Positions 25,802-33,988 of a DNA stretch of 64,000 bases are shown here, piece by piece. The DNA comes from Streptomyces formicae. GTDB lineage: Bacteria > Actinomycetota > Actinomycetes > Streptomycetales > Streptomycetaceae. The notes beneath the pieces were generated by a model, which had not been told where the DNA came from, searched no databases, and saw only the letters and a list, made by a program, of their open reading frames with translations. Within the stretch, counting starts at the first letter, position 1. Every line of letters begins with the position of its first letter. The stretch spans positions 2,418,001 through 2,482,000 of the forward strand of contig NZ_CP071872.1 in NCBI RefSeq assembly GCF_022647665.1, in the 5' to 3' direction. The translations under genes and the position numbers were made by a program.

Positions 25802-26579
25802 GACGGCGGATCTCCCCACGCAGTTCTTCGGTGATCTCGAGCGACAGTTCGGCCACGGCGGCGTCCTCGATACGGCGCGGCTGCGGGATGTCCACCGTCC
25901 ACTGGCGGGCCACCCTGCCGGGACGCGAGGACATCAGCACCACGCGCTGGGCGAGGCGCACGGCCTCGCGGACGTTGTGCGTGACGAAGAGGACCGACAG
26001 GTTCGTCTCTTCCCAGATCCGCGTCAGCTCGCCGTGCAGCACGTCCCGCGTGATGGCGTCGAGCGCGGCGAACGGCTCGTCCATCAGCAGCAGGTCGCTG
26101 TCCTGGGCGAGCGCGCGGGCCAGGGCCACGCGCTGGCGCATCCCGCCGGACAGCTCGTGCACGCGCTTGCCGTACGCGCCGCCGAGCCGCACCAGCTCCA
26201 GCAGCCGCTCGGCCTCCTGGCGGCGCTCGGACTTGGGGACCCCGCGCAGCCGCAGGGCCAGTTCGATGTTCTTGCCCGCGGTCAGCCACGGGAAGAGGGC
26301 GTGCTCCTGGAACATCAGGGCGGGCCGCCCGCCGGGCGTCTCGATCGCTCCGGCGGTCGGCGCGTCGAGCCCCGCGACCAGGTTGAGAAGCGTGGACTTT
26401 CCGCAGCCCGAGGCCCCCAGGAGGGTGACGAACTCGCCGGGCGCGACATCGAGGCTGATGTCGTCCAGGACGAGCTGGCTGCCGGCCGGGCCGGGGAAGG
26501 ACTTCGAGACGTGCTCGATACGGGCGGCGTGGGACACCGCCGTGGTGCCCTCGGCAGCCTTGGCGAGAGTGCTGGCCAT
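25788..26579 (-). CDS. ssuB: Sulfonate-type ABC transporter ATP-binding protein
   Basis: A 263-residue ATPase with Walker A GASGCGKST (55-63), signature LSGGM (143-147) and Walker B LLLMDEPF (163-170), plus the switch His in VLFVTHNVREAV. It energises the SsuC permease. AGGAGGTGACGACC precedes ATG 26579; the GTG at 26588 lies inside that ribosome site and is not the start. It follows ssuA by 37 bases. Confidence 0.93.
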   Translation of the reverse strand: MASTLAKAAEGTTAVSHAARIEHVSKSFPGPAGSQLVLDDISLDVAPGEFVTLLGASGCGKSTLLNLVAGLDAPTAGAIETPGGRPALMFQEHALFPWLTAGKNIELALRLRGVPKSERRQEAERLLELVRLGGAYGKRVHELSGGMRQRVALARALAQDSDLLLMDEPFAALDAITRDVLHGELTRIWEETNLSVLFVTHNVREAVRLAQRVVLMSSRPGRVARQWTVDIPQPRRIEDAAVAELSLEITEELRGEIRRHGQH

Positions 26580-26616
26580 GGTCGTCACCTCCTGGGGGTT
26601 TTCGGGGACTTCGGAC

Positions 26617-27753
26617 TTACTTGGCGCCGAGGCCGGCGTCGGAGACCGCGGGCCTGCCCTCGGCCTTCAGCACCTTGTTGAGGAGCGTCAGGTCGTAGAT
26701 GCCGTTCAGGTCCGGCTGCTCCAGCAGCTTCGCCTTGACGGCGTAGTCGGCCTGCGTCCTCAGCGTCGCGGCCAGCGGGTCGTCGGTGATCCGGATGCTC
26801 GGCCACGCCGGGTCGATGACCTTGGCGGCCAGCTCCTTGCCGGTCTCCGCCTTCAGCGCCGCGTTGGCCGACGCCTTGGCCTTGTCCGGGTTGGCGTTGA
26901 TCCACGCGTTGGTCTTCACCGTGCCGCGCAGCACGGCCTCGACGACGTCCGGGTGCTCCTTGAGGAAGGTCTGCGACACGATGATGTTCGTGATCACGAA
27001 CTGCTTGCCGGGCCAGAGCGTGGTCTCGTCGATGAGGACCTCGGCCCCCTCGGAGACCAGCTTGGACGCGGTCGGCTCGGGCACCCAGGCACCGTCGATC
27101 GAGCCGGACTTGTAGGCGTCCGGGGTCACCTTGTTGTCGGTGCGGACCACGGAGACATCGCCCTTGCCGCTCTCCGCGTCGACCTTCCAGCCCTTCTCCG
27201 CGATCCAGTTGAGGAACGCGACGTCCTGCGTGTTCCCCTTCTGCGGAGTGGCGATCCTCTTGCCCTTGATGTCGTCCACGGACTTGATCTTGTCCGGGTT
27301 GACGACGAGCTTCACACCGCCGGAGGCGGAGCCGGAGATGATCCGCAGGTTCTTGCTCTGGGACTTGACGTAGCCGTTGATGGACGGCGAGGGGCCGATG
27401 AAGCCGATGTCGAGCGAGCCGCCGTTGAGGGCCTCGATCTCGGACGGTCCCGCGTTGAAGGTCTGCGGCTTGATCGTGGTGCCGCCGAGCTCCTTCTGGA
27501 TCAGGCCCTGCTCGATGCCGACCAGCGCGGTCGCGTGGGTGAGGTTCGGGAAGTAGCCGATCCTGACGGTGTCCGCGGAGAGCTTCTTGCCCTCGGCCGC
27601 CACCTCGGTCTTCTTGTCGTCCTTGGCCTCGGAACCATAGCCGCAGGCGGTGAGCGCCACGGCCAGCAGGGGAAGTGCGGCGGCGGCCGCGACGCTGCGG
27701 CGCAGCGCAGTACGGGTCGTGCGGGTCGTACGGCTCGTACGGGATGCAGGCAC
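26617..27753 (-). CDS. ssuA: Sulfonate-type ABC transporter substrate-binding lipoprotein
   Basis: A 378-residue NMT1/SsuA-type binding protein: hydrophobic AAAAALPLLAVALTACGYG with lipobox ALTAC, then VRIGYFPNLTHATALVGIEQ, FNAGPSEIEALNGGSLDIGF and GSIDGAWVPEPTASKLVSEG. It captures an organosulfur anion outside the cell. GTG 27753 has GAGAGG ten bases upstream. The first residues (TSRTTRTTRTALRR) come from a short CGTACG-type repeat. It heads the ssuABC-chelatase group, 223 bases downstream of cysN. Confidence 0.9.
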   Translation of the reverse strand: MPASRTSRTTRTTRTALRRSVAAAAALPLLAVALTACGYGSEAKDDKKTEVAAEGKKLSADTVRIGYFPNLTHATALVGIEQGLIQKELGGTTIKPQTFNAGPSEIEALNGGSLDIGFIGPSPSINGYVKSQSKNLRIISGSASGGVKLVVNPDKIKSVDDIKGKRIATPQKGNTQDVAFLNWIAEKGWKVDAESGKGDVSVVRTDNKVTPDAYKSGSIDGAWVPEPTASKLVSEGAEVLIDETTLWPGKQFVITNIIVSQTFLKEHPDVVEAVLRGTVKTNAWINANPDKAKASANAALKAETGKELAAKVIDPAWPSIRITDDPLAATLRTQADYAVKAKLLEQPDLNGIYDLTLLNKVLKAEGRPAVSDAGLGAK

Positions 27754-27782
27754 GGGAGGTTTTCCTCTCGGAGGCCCGGTGC

Positions 27783-27890
27783 TCACGTCCCCCGGTGGTT
27801 CCGGGTGTGTCGGGACGCGGCCGGGAGATCGGCTGGTCGATGTCTTCGTCTGTGGTGCACACGGGGTGTCGCGGCGGTCATCGCACACAT
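27783..27890 (-). CDS. Possible 35-codon upstream ORF before ssuA
   Basis: ATG 27890 has an excellent ribosome site (GGGAGGTG, nine bases upstream) and starts MCAMTAATPRVHHRRRHRPA with Cys as second codon and a His/Arg-rich block; it ends 29 bases before the ssuA start. Position and a leading Cys codon suggest a regulatory leader peptide for the sulfonate genes, but the sequence only faintly resembles the known actinobacterial RRHVDL leader family. It may also be a chance ORF. Confidence 0.35.
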   Translation of the reverse strand: MCAMTAATPRVHHRRRHRPADLPAASRHTRNHRGT

Positions 27891-27975
27891 CGCGCGACAC
27901 CTCCCGTGCCCGCGCCGAGGGCGCCGCTGCCCACGCGGCCGCCCTCCTTCGCGAAGGTGGCAAAGGCATCCGTCA

Positions 27976-29349
27976 TCAGAAATCCCACCCCTCGTCGTCC
28001 TGGACGGGCGCGGCCTCGGAGGCGAAGGACTCGCCCGCCATGCCTGCCGCCAGGGTCGTGCCGTCGGCCGGGTCGATCAGCAGGAACGATCCGGTGCGGC
28101 GGGAGTCCGCGTACGCGTCGAGCGCGAGGGGCTCGGCGGTACGGACGCGGACCCGGCCGATGTCATTGGCCACCAGCTGCCCGGGAGCCGGGTGCTGGGA
28201 CAGGTCGTCGAGCGTCAGCCTCGACGGGATGTCCTTCACGATCGCCTTCACCGTGCGGGTGGTGTGCTTGAGCAGCACCCGCTGGCCCACCGTGAGCGGC
28301 TGGTCGGCGACATGGCAGACCGTCGCCTCGACGTCCTGTGTGGTCGCGGGCGCGTCGCCGCTCGGCACGATGATGTCGCCGCGCGAGATGTCGATGTCGT
28401 CCGCCAGCAGCAGCGTCGCCGACTGCGGTGTCCAGGCGACGTCCACCGGCGTCCCGAGCAGGTCGATCCCGGCGATCGTCGAGGTCCGCCCGGACGGCAG
28501 CACGGTCACGCTCTCGCCGACCCGGAACGTACCGGCCGCGATCTGGCCCGCGTAGCCGCGGTAGTCGGGGTGCTCGGCGGTCTGCGGACGGATCACGTAC
28601 TGCACCGGGAAGCGCGCGAGGCTGGGGGTACCTCCCGCCGAAGGCAGGGGGACGGTCAGATCGTGGCTGACCGGCACGGTCTCCAGGTGCTCCAGGAAGG
28701 TCGGGCCGCCGTACCAGTCCATGGTCGCGGAGGCGTCCACCACGTTGTCACCGGCGAGCGCCGAGATCGGGATCGCGGTGATCTCGGGGACGCCGAGCTC
28801 GCTCGCGTACGCCGTGAACTCCTCGGCGATGGCGGCGAAGACGGACTCCTCGTAGCCGACGAGGTCCATCTTGTTGACGGCGAGGACGACGTGCGGGACG
28901 CGCAGCAGCGCGGCGATCGCGGCGTGCCGGCGGGTCTGCTCGACGACACCGTTGCGGGCGTCGACCAGGATCACCGTCAGCTCGGCCGTCGAGGCGCCCG
29001 TGACCATGTTCCGGGTGTACTGCACGTGCCCGGGGGTGTCGGCGAGGATGAACCGGCGCCGCGGCGTCGCGAAGTAGCGGTACGCCACGTCGATCGTGAT
29101 GCCCTGCTCGCGCTCGGCCCGCAGGCCGTCCGTGAGCAGCGCCAGGTCCGGGGCGTTCTGGCCGCGGGAGCGGGAGGCGTGCTCGACGGCCTCCAGCTGG
29201 TCGGCGAGGACCGACTTGGAGTCGTGCAGCAGCCGGCCCACCAGGGTCGACTTGCCGTCGTCGACGGAGCCGGCGGTGGCGAAGCGCAGCAGGGTGGTGG
29301 CCGACAGCTGCTCGGCCAGCTGCTCGGCCGGATCGGCGGTGCTGGTCAT
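27976..29349 (-). CDS. cysN: Sulfate adenylyltransferase subunit 1 (GTPase)
   Basis: A 457-residue EF-Tu-like GTPase. G1 is GSVDDGKST (27-35), with the DTPGH and NKMD motifs following (ILADTPGHVQYTRNMVTGAS, VLAVNKMDLVGYEESVF) and C-terminal beta-barrel domains. With CysD it forms APS from sulfate and ATP, driven by GTP hydrolysis. No fused CysC kinase domain is present, matching the separate cysC gene. ATG 29349 lies two bases after the cysD stop. Confidence 0.95.
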   Translation of the reverse strand: MTSTADPAEQLAEQLSATTLLRFATAGSVDDGKSTLVGRLLHDSKSVLADQLEAVEHASRSRGQNAPDLALLTDGLRAEREQGITIDVAYRYFATPRRRFILADTPGHVQYTRNMVTGASTAELTVILVDARNGVVEQTRRHAAIAALLRVPHVVLAVNKMDLVGYEESVFAAIAEEFTAYASELGVPEITAIPISALAGDNVVDASATMDWYGGPTFLEHLETVPVSHDLTVPLPSAGGTPSLARFPVQYVIRPQTAEHPDYRGYAGQIAAGTFRVGESVTVLPSGRTSTIAGIDLLGTPVDVAWTPQSATLLLADDIDISRGDIIVPSGDAPATTQDVEATVCHVADQPLTVGQRVLLKHTTRTVKAIVKDIPSRLTLDDLSQHPAPGQLVANDIGRVRVRTAEPLALDAYADSRRTGSFLLIDPADGTTLAAGMAGESFASEAAPVQDDEGWDF

Positions 29350-29351
29350 CT

Positions 29352-30305
29352 CTAGAAGTACCCTTCGCGCTTGCGGTCTTCCATCGCCGCCTCGGACAGC
29401 TTGTCGTCGGCGCGGGTCGCGCCCCGCTCGGTGAGCCGGGACGCGGCGATCTCGGCGATCACGGCGTCCAGCGTCGTCGCGTCGGAGTCGACGGCGCCGG
29501 TGCAGGACATGTCGCCGACCGTGCGGTAGCGCACCAGCCGCGTCTCGACGCTCTCGCCGTCCTTCGGGCCGCCCCAGTCGCCGGCCGTCAGCCACATGCC
29601 GCTGCGGGCGAAGACCTCGCGCTCGTGCGCGAAGTAGATCTCCGGCAGCTCGATCCTCTCGCGCTGGATGTACTGCCACACGTCCAGCTCGGTCCAGTTG
29701 GACAGCGGGAAGACCCGGACGTGCTCACCGGGCGCGTGGCGGCCGTTGTAGAGCTGCCACAGCTCGGGACGCTGGCGCCGCGGGTCCCACTGAGAGAACT
29801 CGTCGCGCAGCGAGAACACCCGCTCCTTGGCCCGTGCCTTCTCCTCGTCGCGCCGCCCGCCGCCGAACACGGCGTCGAAACGGTGCTGCTGGATCGCCTC
29901 GGTCAGCGGCACGGTCTGCAGCGGGTTACGGGTCCTGTCCGGGCGCTCCCTGAGCACACCACGGTCGATGTACTCCTGTACGGAGGCCACATGGAGCCGC
30001 AGACCATGTTCGGCCACCACACGGTCGCGGTACTCGATGACCTCCGGGAAGTTGTGCCCGGTGTCCACATGCAGCAGCGAGAACGGGACCGCGGCCGGGG
30101 CGAACGCCTTCAGCGCCAGATGCAGCATGACGATGGAGTCCTTGCCGCCGGAGAAGAGAATCACCGGCCGCTCGAACTCCCCTGCCACCTCGCGGAAGAT
30201 GTGCACACCCTCCGACTCCAGCGCGTCCAGGTGCGTCAGCGCGTACGGGCTGTCGCCCCCGGCACCGCTCGCAGTACCACTCACGTGGTTGATGCTGGTC
30301 GTCAC
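29352..30305 (-). CDS. cysD: Sulfate adenylyltransferase subunit 2
   Basis: A 317-residue PP-loop adenylyltransferase: PVILFSGGKDSIVMLHLALK with SGGKDS at 52-57, VDTGHNFPEVIEYRD, AVFGGGRRDEEKARAKERVF and FPLSNWTELDVWQYI. It is the catalytic half of the CysDN sulfate-activating complex. The GTG start at 30305 has AAAGGGG ten bases upstream; 115 bases separate it from cysC, the largest gap in the cys operon apart from the ssu leader, and could hold a processing site or secondary promoter. Confidence 0.95.
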   Translation of the reverse strand: MTTSINHVSGTASGAGGDSPYALTHLDALESEGVHIFREVAGEFERPVILFSGGKDSIVMLHLALKAFAPAAVPFSLLHVDTGHNFPEVIEYRDRVVAEHGLRLHVASVQEYIDRGVLRERPDRTRNPLQTVPLTEAIQQHRFDAVFGGGRRDEEKARAKERVFSLRDEFSQWDPRRQRPELWQLYNGRHAPGEHVRVFPLSNWTELDVWQYIQRERIELPEIYFAHEREVFARSGMWLTAGDWGGPKDGESVETRLVRYRTVGDMSCTGAVDSDATTLDAVIAEIAASRLTERGATRADDKLSEAAMEDRKREGYF

Positions 30306-30420
30306 ACTGCACCCCTTTCGTTCGCTTCTCCGCCTGCGCGGCGCAGAGGTGCGGCAATCGTCTTTGTCCGCGGACCGGCGGCCGCCCCGCCGCGGTAGTG
30401 GCTGATGTCACGACCGTCGC

Positions 30421-30987
30421 TCACAGCAGTCCCCTTTCACTGAGCAGCGCGTAAAGCGACGCCGCGGACTCCTGCACGGTCTGGGTGTGCGACTCGATCC
30501 GCAGGTCCGGTGTCTCCGGCTCCTCGTACGGGTCGTCGACCCCGGTCAGACCGCTGATCTCACCGGCCGCCTGCTTCGCGTACAGCCCCTTCACATCGCG
30601 CACGGAGCACACCTCCACCGGAGTGGCGACGTGCACCTCGACGTACGCGGTGCCCTCGGCGCCGTGGCGCTTGCGGACCGCCTCGCGGCTGTCCGCGTAC
30701 GGGGCGATCACCGGCACCAGGACCTTGACGCCGTTCGACGCCAGCAACTCGGCGACGAAGCCGATCCGCTGGACGTTGGTGTGCCGGGCCTCGCGGCTGA
30801 AGCCGAGGCCCGCGGAGAGGAACTCGCGGATCTCGTCCCCGTCGAGCACCTCGACACGGTGGCCCTCGTCGCGGAGCCGGCCCGCCAGCTCGTACGCGAT
30901 CGTGGTCTTGCCCGCGCTCGGCAGCCCGGTGAGCCAGACGGTGGCCCCAGTCACGTGCTTCTCCCCAGAGTTCTCATCGGTCGTCAT
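30421..30987 (-). CDS. cysC: Adenylylsulfate kinase
   Basis: A 188-residue APS kinase with P-loop GLPSAGKTT (21-29), EVLDGDEIREFLSAGLGFSR, and the family C-terminal helix. It phosphorylates APS to PAPS. The ATG at 30987 overlaps the cysH stop by one base (TGATG); a GTG nearer the P-loop with GGGGAG upstream is an alternative start. Because cysH here looks like an APS (not PAPS) reductase, CysC probably serves sulfonation reactions rather than the reductive route. Confidence 0.93.
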   Translation of the reverse strand: MTTDENSGEKHVTGATVWLTGLPSAGKTTIAYELAGRLRDEGHRVEVLDGDEIREFLSAGLGFSREARHTNVQRIGFVAELLASNGVKVLVPVIAPYADSREAVRKRHGAEGTAYVEVHVATPVEVCSVRDVKGLYAKQAAGEISGLTGVDDPYEEPETPDLRIESHTQTVQESAASLYALLSERGLL

Positions 30988-31703
30988 CAGCCGTGCAGTC
31001 CGCACTCGGTCTTGCCGCGGCCGGCCCAGCGGCCGGCGCGGGCGTCCTCGCCCTCCAGGACCCTGCGGGTGCAGGGGGCGCAGCCGACGGAGGCGTAACC
31101 GTCCATCAGCAGCGGGTTGGTGAGCACACCGTGCTCGGCGACGTACGCGTCCACGTCGTCCTGAGTCCAGCGGGCGATCGGCGAGACCTTGACCTTCCGC
31201 CGCTTCTCGTCCCAGCCGACGACCGGGGTGTTCGCCCGGGTCGGGGACTCGTCGCGGCGCAGCCCCGTCGCCCACGCGTCGTACGCGGTCAGCCCCTCCT
31301 CCAGGGGTTTGACCTTGCGCAGCGCGCAGCACAGGTCGGGGTTGCGGTCGTGCAGCTTCGGGCCGTACTCGGCGTCCTGCTCCTCGACCGTCTGACGCGG
31401 GGTGAGCGTGATGACGTTGACGTCCATCACGGCCTCGACCGCGTCGCGGGTCCCGATGGTCTCGGGGAAGTGGTAGCCGGTGTCGAGGAAGACGACGTCG
31501 ACGCCGGGGAGGGCTCGGGAGGCGAGGTGGGCGACGACCGCGTCCTCCATGGAGGACGTGACGCAGAAGCGCGGGCCGAAGGTCTCGGCGGCCCACCTCA
31601 GGATGTCCAGGGCGGTGGCCTCTTCGAGGTCCCGCCCGGCCTGCTCGGCGAGCGACCTGAGCTCGTCGGTGGTGCGCTCGTGACCGGCCTTGACCGCTGT
31701 CAT
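30987..31703 (-). CDS. cysH: APS reductase ([4Fe-4S] type phosphoadenylyl-sulfate reductase family)
   Basis: A 238-residue PP-loop reductase (TSSMEDAVVAHLA, VFLDTGYHFPETIGTRD). It has the Cys125-Cys126 pair and Cys208/Cys211 (GCAPC) that bind a [4Fe-4S] cluster and the catalytic Cys234 in KTECGLHG. This cysteine set is characteristic of assimilatory APS reductases that turn APS into sulfite and AMP. GGAGGGAACGGGAT precedes ATG 31703, which overlaps the upstream small gene by four bases. Confidence 0.94.
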   Translation of the reverse strand: MTAVKAGHERTTDELRSLAEQAGRDLEEATALDILRWAAETFGPRFCVTSSMEDAVVAHLASRALPGVDVVFLDTGYHFPETIGTRDAVEAVMDVNVITLTPRQTVEEQDAEYGPKLHDRNPDLCCALRKVKPLEEGLTAYDAWATGLRRDESPTRANTPVVGWDEKRRKVKVSPIARWTQDDVDAYVAEHGVLTNPLLMDGYASVGCAPCTRRVLEGEDARAGRWAGRGKTECGLHG

Positions 31704-31879
31704 ATCCCGTTCCCTCCACCGTCGTTGCGCTGAACGCCCCGGGCGAGCAGCCCGAGGAACTTCAGCTGGAAGGCTCGATTGCATGCCGCGCATTCCCAGG
31801 CGCCGTGGCCCTGCTCGTTGGGACGCAGGTCCTCGTCGCCGCAGTACGGGCAGTAGAAGGGGGCGGCACGCTCGCTCAT
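31700..31879 (-). CDS. Small zinc-ribbon-like protein of the sulfate-reduction operon
   Basis: A 59-residue protein with two CxxC pairs, YCPYCGDEDLRP and WECAACNRAFQLKF, the layout of a rubredoxin-like or zinc-ribbon knuckle. It sits between cysI and cysH and overlaps cysH by ATGA, so it must be co-translated with the reductases. The role is unknown; a metal-binding or electron-transfer accessory for sulfite/APS reduction is plausible. GAGGGATGCAGT upstream supports ATG 31879. Confidence 0.85.
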   Translation of the reverse strand: MSERAAPFYCPYCGDEDLRPNEQGHGAWECAACNRAFQLKFLGLLARGVQRNDGGGNGI

Positions 31880-31939
31880 ACTGCATCCCTCGTTTCGCTC
31901 TCCCCATAGCCCTGCGGGCACGGGAGGTACCCCCGGCGC

Positions 31940-33637
31940 TCACGAAAGTGACTCCTCCGACGCGCGGGCCGCCCAGGCCGCGAAGCGCTCGCCGTCCTCG
32001 CGCTCCGCCTCGAAGCGCTTGAGGACGCGCTCCACGTAGTCGGGCAGTTCGGCCGAGGTGACCTTGAGGCCGCGGACCTTGCGGCCGAAGCCGGCCTCCA
32101 GGCCCAGCGCGCCGCCCAGGTGCACCTGGAAGCCCTCGACCTGGTTGCCGTTGTCGTCCAGCACCAGCTGGCCCTTGAGACCGATGTCCGCGACCTGGAT
32201 ACGCGCGCAGGCGTTCGGGCAGCCGTTGATGTTGATCGTGATCGGCTCGTCGAACTCGGGGATGCGGCGCTCGAGTTCGTCGATCAGCGAGGCACCGCGC
32301 GCCTTGGTCTCGACGATGGCCAGCTTGCAGAACTCGATACCGGTGCAGGCCATCGTGCCGCGCCGGAACGGCGACGGCTGGACCCGCAGGTCCAGCGCCT
32401 CCAGAGCGGCGGCCAGCGACTCGACCTGCGACTCCTCGACATCGAGGACGAGCATCTTCTGTTCGGCGGTGGTACGCACCCGGCCCGAGCCGTGCGCCTC
32501 CGCCACCTCGGCGATCTTGGTGAGGACGGTGCCGTCGACCCGGCCGACGCGCGGCGCGAAGCCGACGTAGAACCGGCCGTCCTTCTGCCTGTGCACACCG
32601 ACGTGGTCGCGCCACCGCTGCACGGGCTGCTCGGGGGCGGGGCCGTCGACGAGCTTGCGCTCGAGGTACTCGTCCTCCAGCACCTGGCGGAACTTCTCCG
32701 CACCCCAGTCCGCGACCAGGAACTTCAGCCGGGCGCGGGTGCGCAGCCGGCGGTAGCCGTAGTCGCGGAAGATCGAGATGACGGCCTCGTACACGTCCGG
32801 GACCTCGTCCAGCGGCACCCAGGCGCCCAGCCGGACACCGATCTTGGGGTTGGTGGAGAGGCCGCCGCCGACCCAGAGGTCGAAGCCGGGGCCGTGCTCG
32901 GGGTGGTTCACGCCGACGAAGGCGATGTCGTTGATCTCGTGGGCGACGTCCAGCAGCGGGGAGCCGGAGATCGCGGACTTGAACTTGCGCGGCAGGTTGG
33001 AGAAGTCCTTGTTGCCGACGATCCGGCGCTGGATCTCCTCGATGGCCGGGGTGCCGTCGAGGATCTCGTCCTCGGCGATCCCGGCGACCGGCGAGCCGAG
33101 GATGACCCGGGGGGTGTCACCGCAGGCCTCGGTGGTGGACAGACCGACGGCCTCCAGCCGGTCCCAGATCTCGGGCACGTCCTCGATGCGGATCCAGTGG
33201 TACTGGACGTTCTGCCGGTCGGTGATGTCGGCGGTGCCGCGCGCGAACTCCTGGGAGATCTCGCCGATGACCCGCAGCTGCTCCGTGGTCAGCCGGCCGC
33301 CGTCGATCCGGACGCGCAGCATGAAGTACTCGTCGTCCAGCTCCTCCGGCTCCAGGATCGCCGTCTTGCCGCCGTCGATCCCGGGCTTGCGCTGGGTGTA
33401 GAGCCCCCACCAGCGCATCCGGCCGCGGAGATCGTTGGGGTCGATCGAGTGGAATCCGGCCTTCGAGTAGATCGTCTCAATGCGTGTCCGCACATTGAGA
33501 CCGTCGTCGTCCTTCTTGAACTGCTCGTTGCCGTTCAGGGGCGTGAAGTGGCCAACGGCCCACTGACCCTCGCCGCGGTGGCGTCCGGCCTTGCGGCGGG
33601 GCGTGGCGATAGCGGGCTTTTCAGGGGTGGCGGCCAT
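31940..33637 (-). CDS. cysI: Ferredoxin-dependent sulfite reductase (SirA/NirA type)
   Basis: A 565-residue siroheme/[4Fe-4S] enzyme, the length of actinobacterial sulfite reductases. The two ferrodoxin-like halves are visible, with DITDRQNVQYHWIRIEDVPE in the first. The cluster ligands are Cys431 and Cys437 (ACTGIEFCKLAIVETKARG) and Cys473 and Cys477 (NINGCPNACARIQVADIG). It reduces sulfite to sulfide with ferredoxin. First large gene of the operon, preceded by a short leader ORF; AAGGA precedes ATG 33637. It could formally be called nitrite reductase, but the cys neighbours make sulfite the likely substrate. Confidence 0.93.
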   Translation of the reverse strand: MAATPEKPAIATPRRKAGRHRGEGQWAVGHFTPLNGNEQFKKDDDGLNVRTRIETIYSKAGFHSIDPNDLRGRMRWWGLYTQRKPGIDGGKTAILEPEELDDEYFMLRVRIDGGRLTTEQLRVIGEISQEFARGTADITDRQNVQYHWIRIEDVPEIWDRLEAVGLSTTEACGDTPRVILGSPVAGIAEDEILDGTPAIEEIQRRIVGNKDFSNLPRKFKSAISGSPLLDVAHEINDIAFVGVNHPEHGPGFDLWVGGGLSTNPKIGVRLGAWVPLDEVPDVYEAVISIFRDYGYRRLRTRARLKFLVADWGAEKFRQVLEDEYLERKLVDGPAPEQPVQRWRDHVGVHRQKDGRFYVGFAPRVGRVDGTVLTKIAEVAEAHGSGRVRTTAEQKMLVLDVEESQVESLAAALEALDLRVQPSPFRRGTMACTGIEFCKLAIVETKARGASLIDELERRIPEFDEPITININGCPNACARIQVADIGLKGQLVLDDNGNQVEGFQVHLGGALGLEAGFGRKVRGLKVTSAELPDYVERVLKRFEAEREDGERFAAWAARASEESLS

Positions 33638-33762
33638 GGCGGTATGTCCTTCGGGACTGCAGGAGGGAGGCTCTGACCCGCACGGGCGCGCGCCGACGGA
33701 GTCAGGCGCGGCAGTGCGCAGAGGGCAGGGTGGTCTCGGTGATCGCGGCGGAGCTGGTTCGA

Positions 33763-33846
33763 TCAGCTCGCCGGACAGATGGCGCTGGACATGCGGCCGA
33801 GGTCGACGTGCCGCCGACTCACCAAGGCAATTCCAGCTCGAGACAT
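33763..33846 (-). CDS. 27-codon leader peptide upstream of cysI
   Basis: ATG 33846 opens MSRAGIALVSRRHVDLGRMS, followed by SAICPAS and a stop. This is the actinobacterial 'putative leader peptide' pattern (RRHVDL...C near the C-terminus) recurrent upstream of sulfur genes. The single Cys24 close to the end would let the ribosome sense cysteinyl-tRNA supply. It ends 125 bases before the cysI start. No Shine-Dalgarno sequence is evident (GCTTCCGTC precedes the ATG). Confidence 0.82.
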   Translation of the reverse strand: MSRAGIALVSRRHVDLGRMSSAICPAS

Positions 33847-33988
33847 GACGGAAGCGTGTCACGGGACTTTGGACCCAGTCCACCGCTATCCATAATCTGG
33901 ACAACACTGTCCCGGATCGCGAGACGGTGTGTCTGCGGTCACCAGGCGCCCCCGCGCAGGCCAGGCACCGGGGGGCGGCTCCCGCGGT

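Noticed and set aside
27754..27975. SAM-type riboswitch before ssuA
   Set aside because: No match to the SAM-IV core as I know it; only a small ORF with a strong ribosome site is evident.
25831..29355. 1174-codon plus-strand open frame across the ssuB-cysN region
   Set aside because: Shadow of three well-identified minus-strand genes and their gap; no recognisable domain or start signal.
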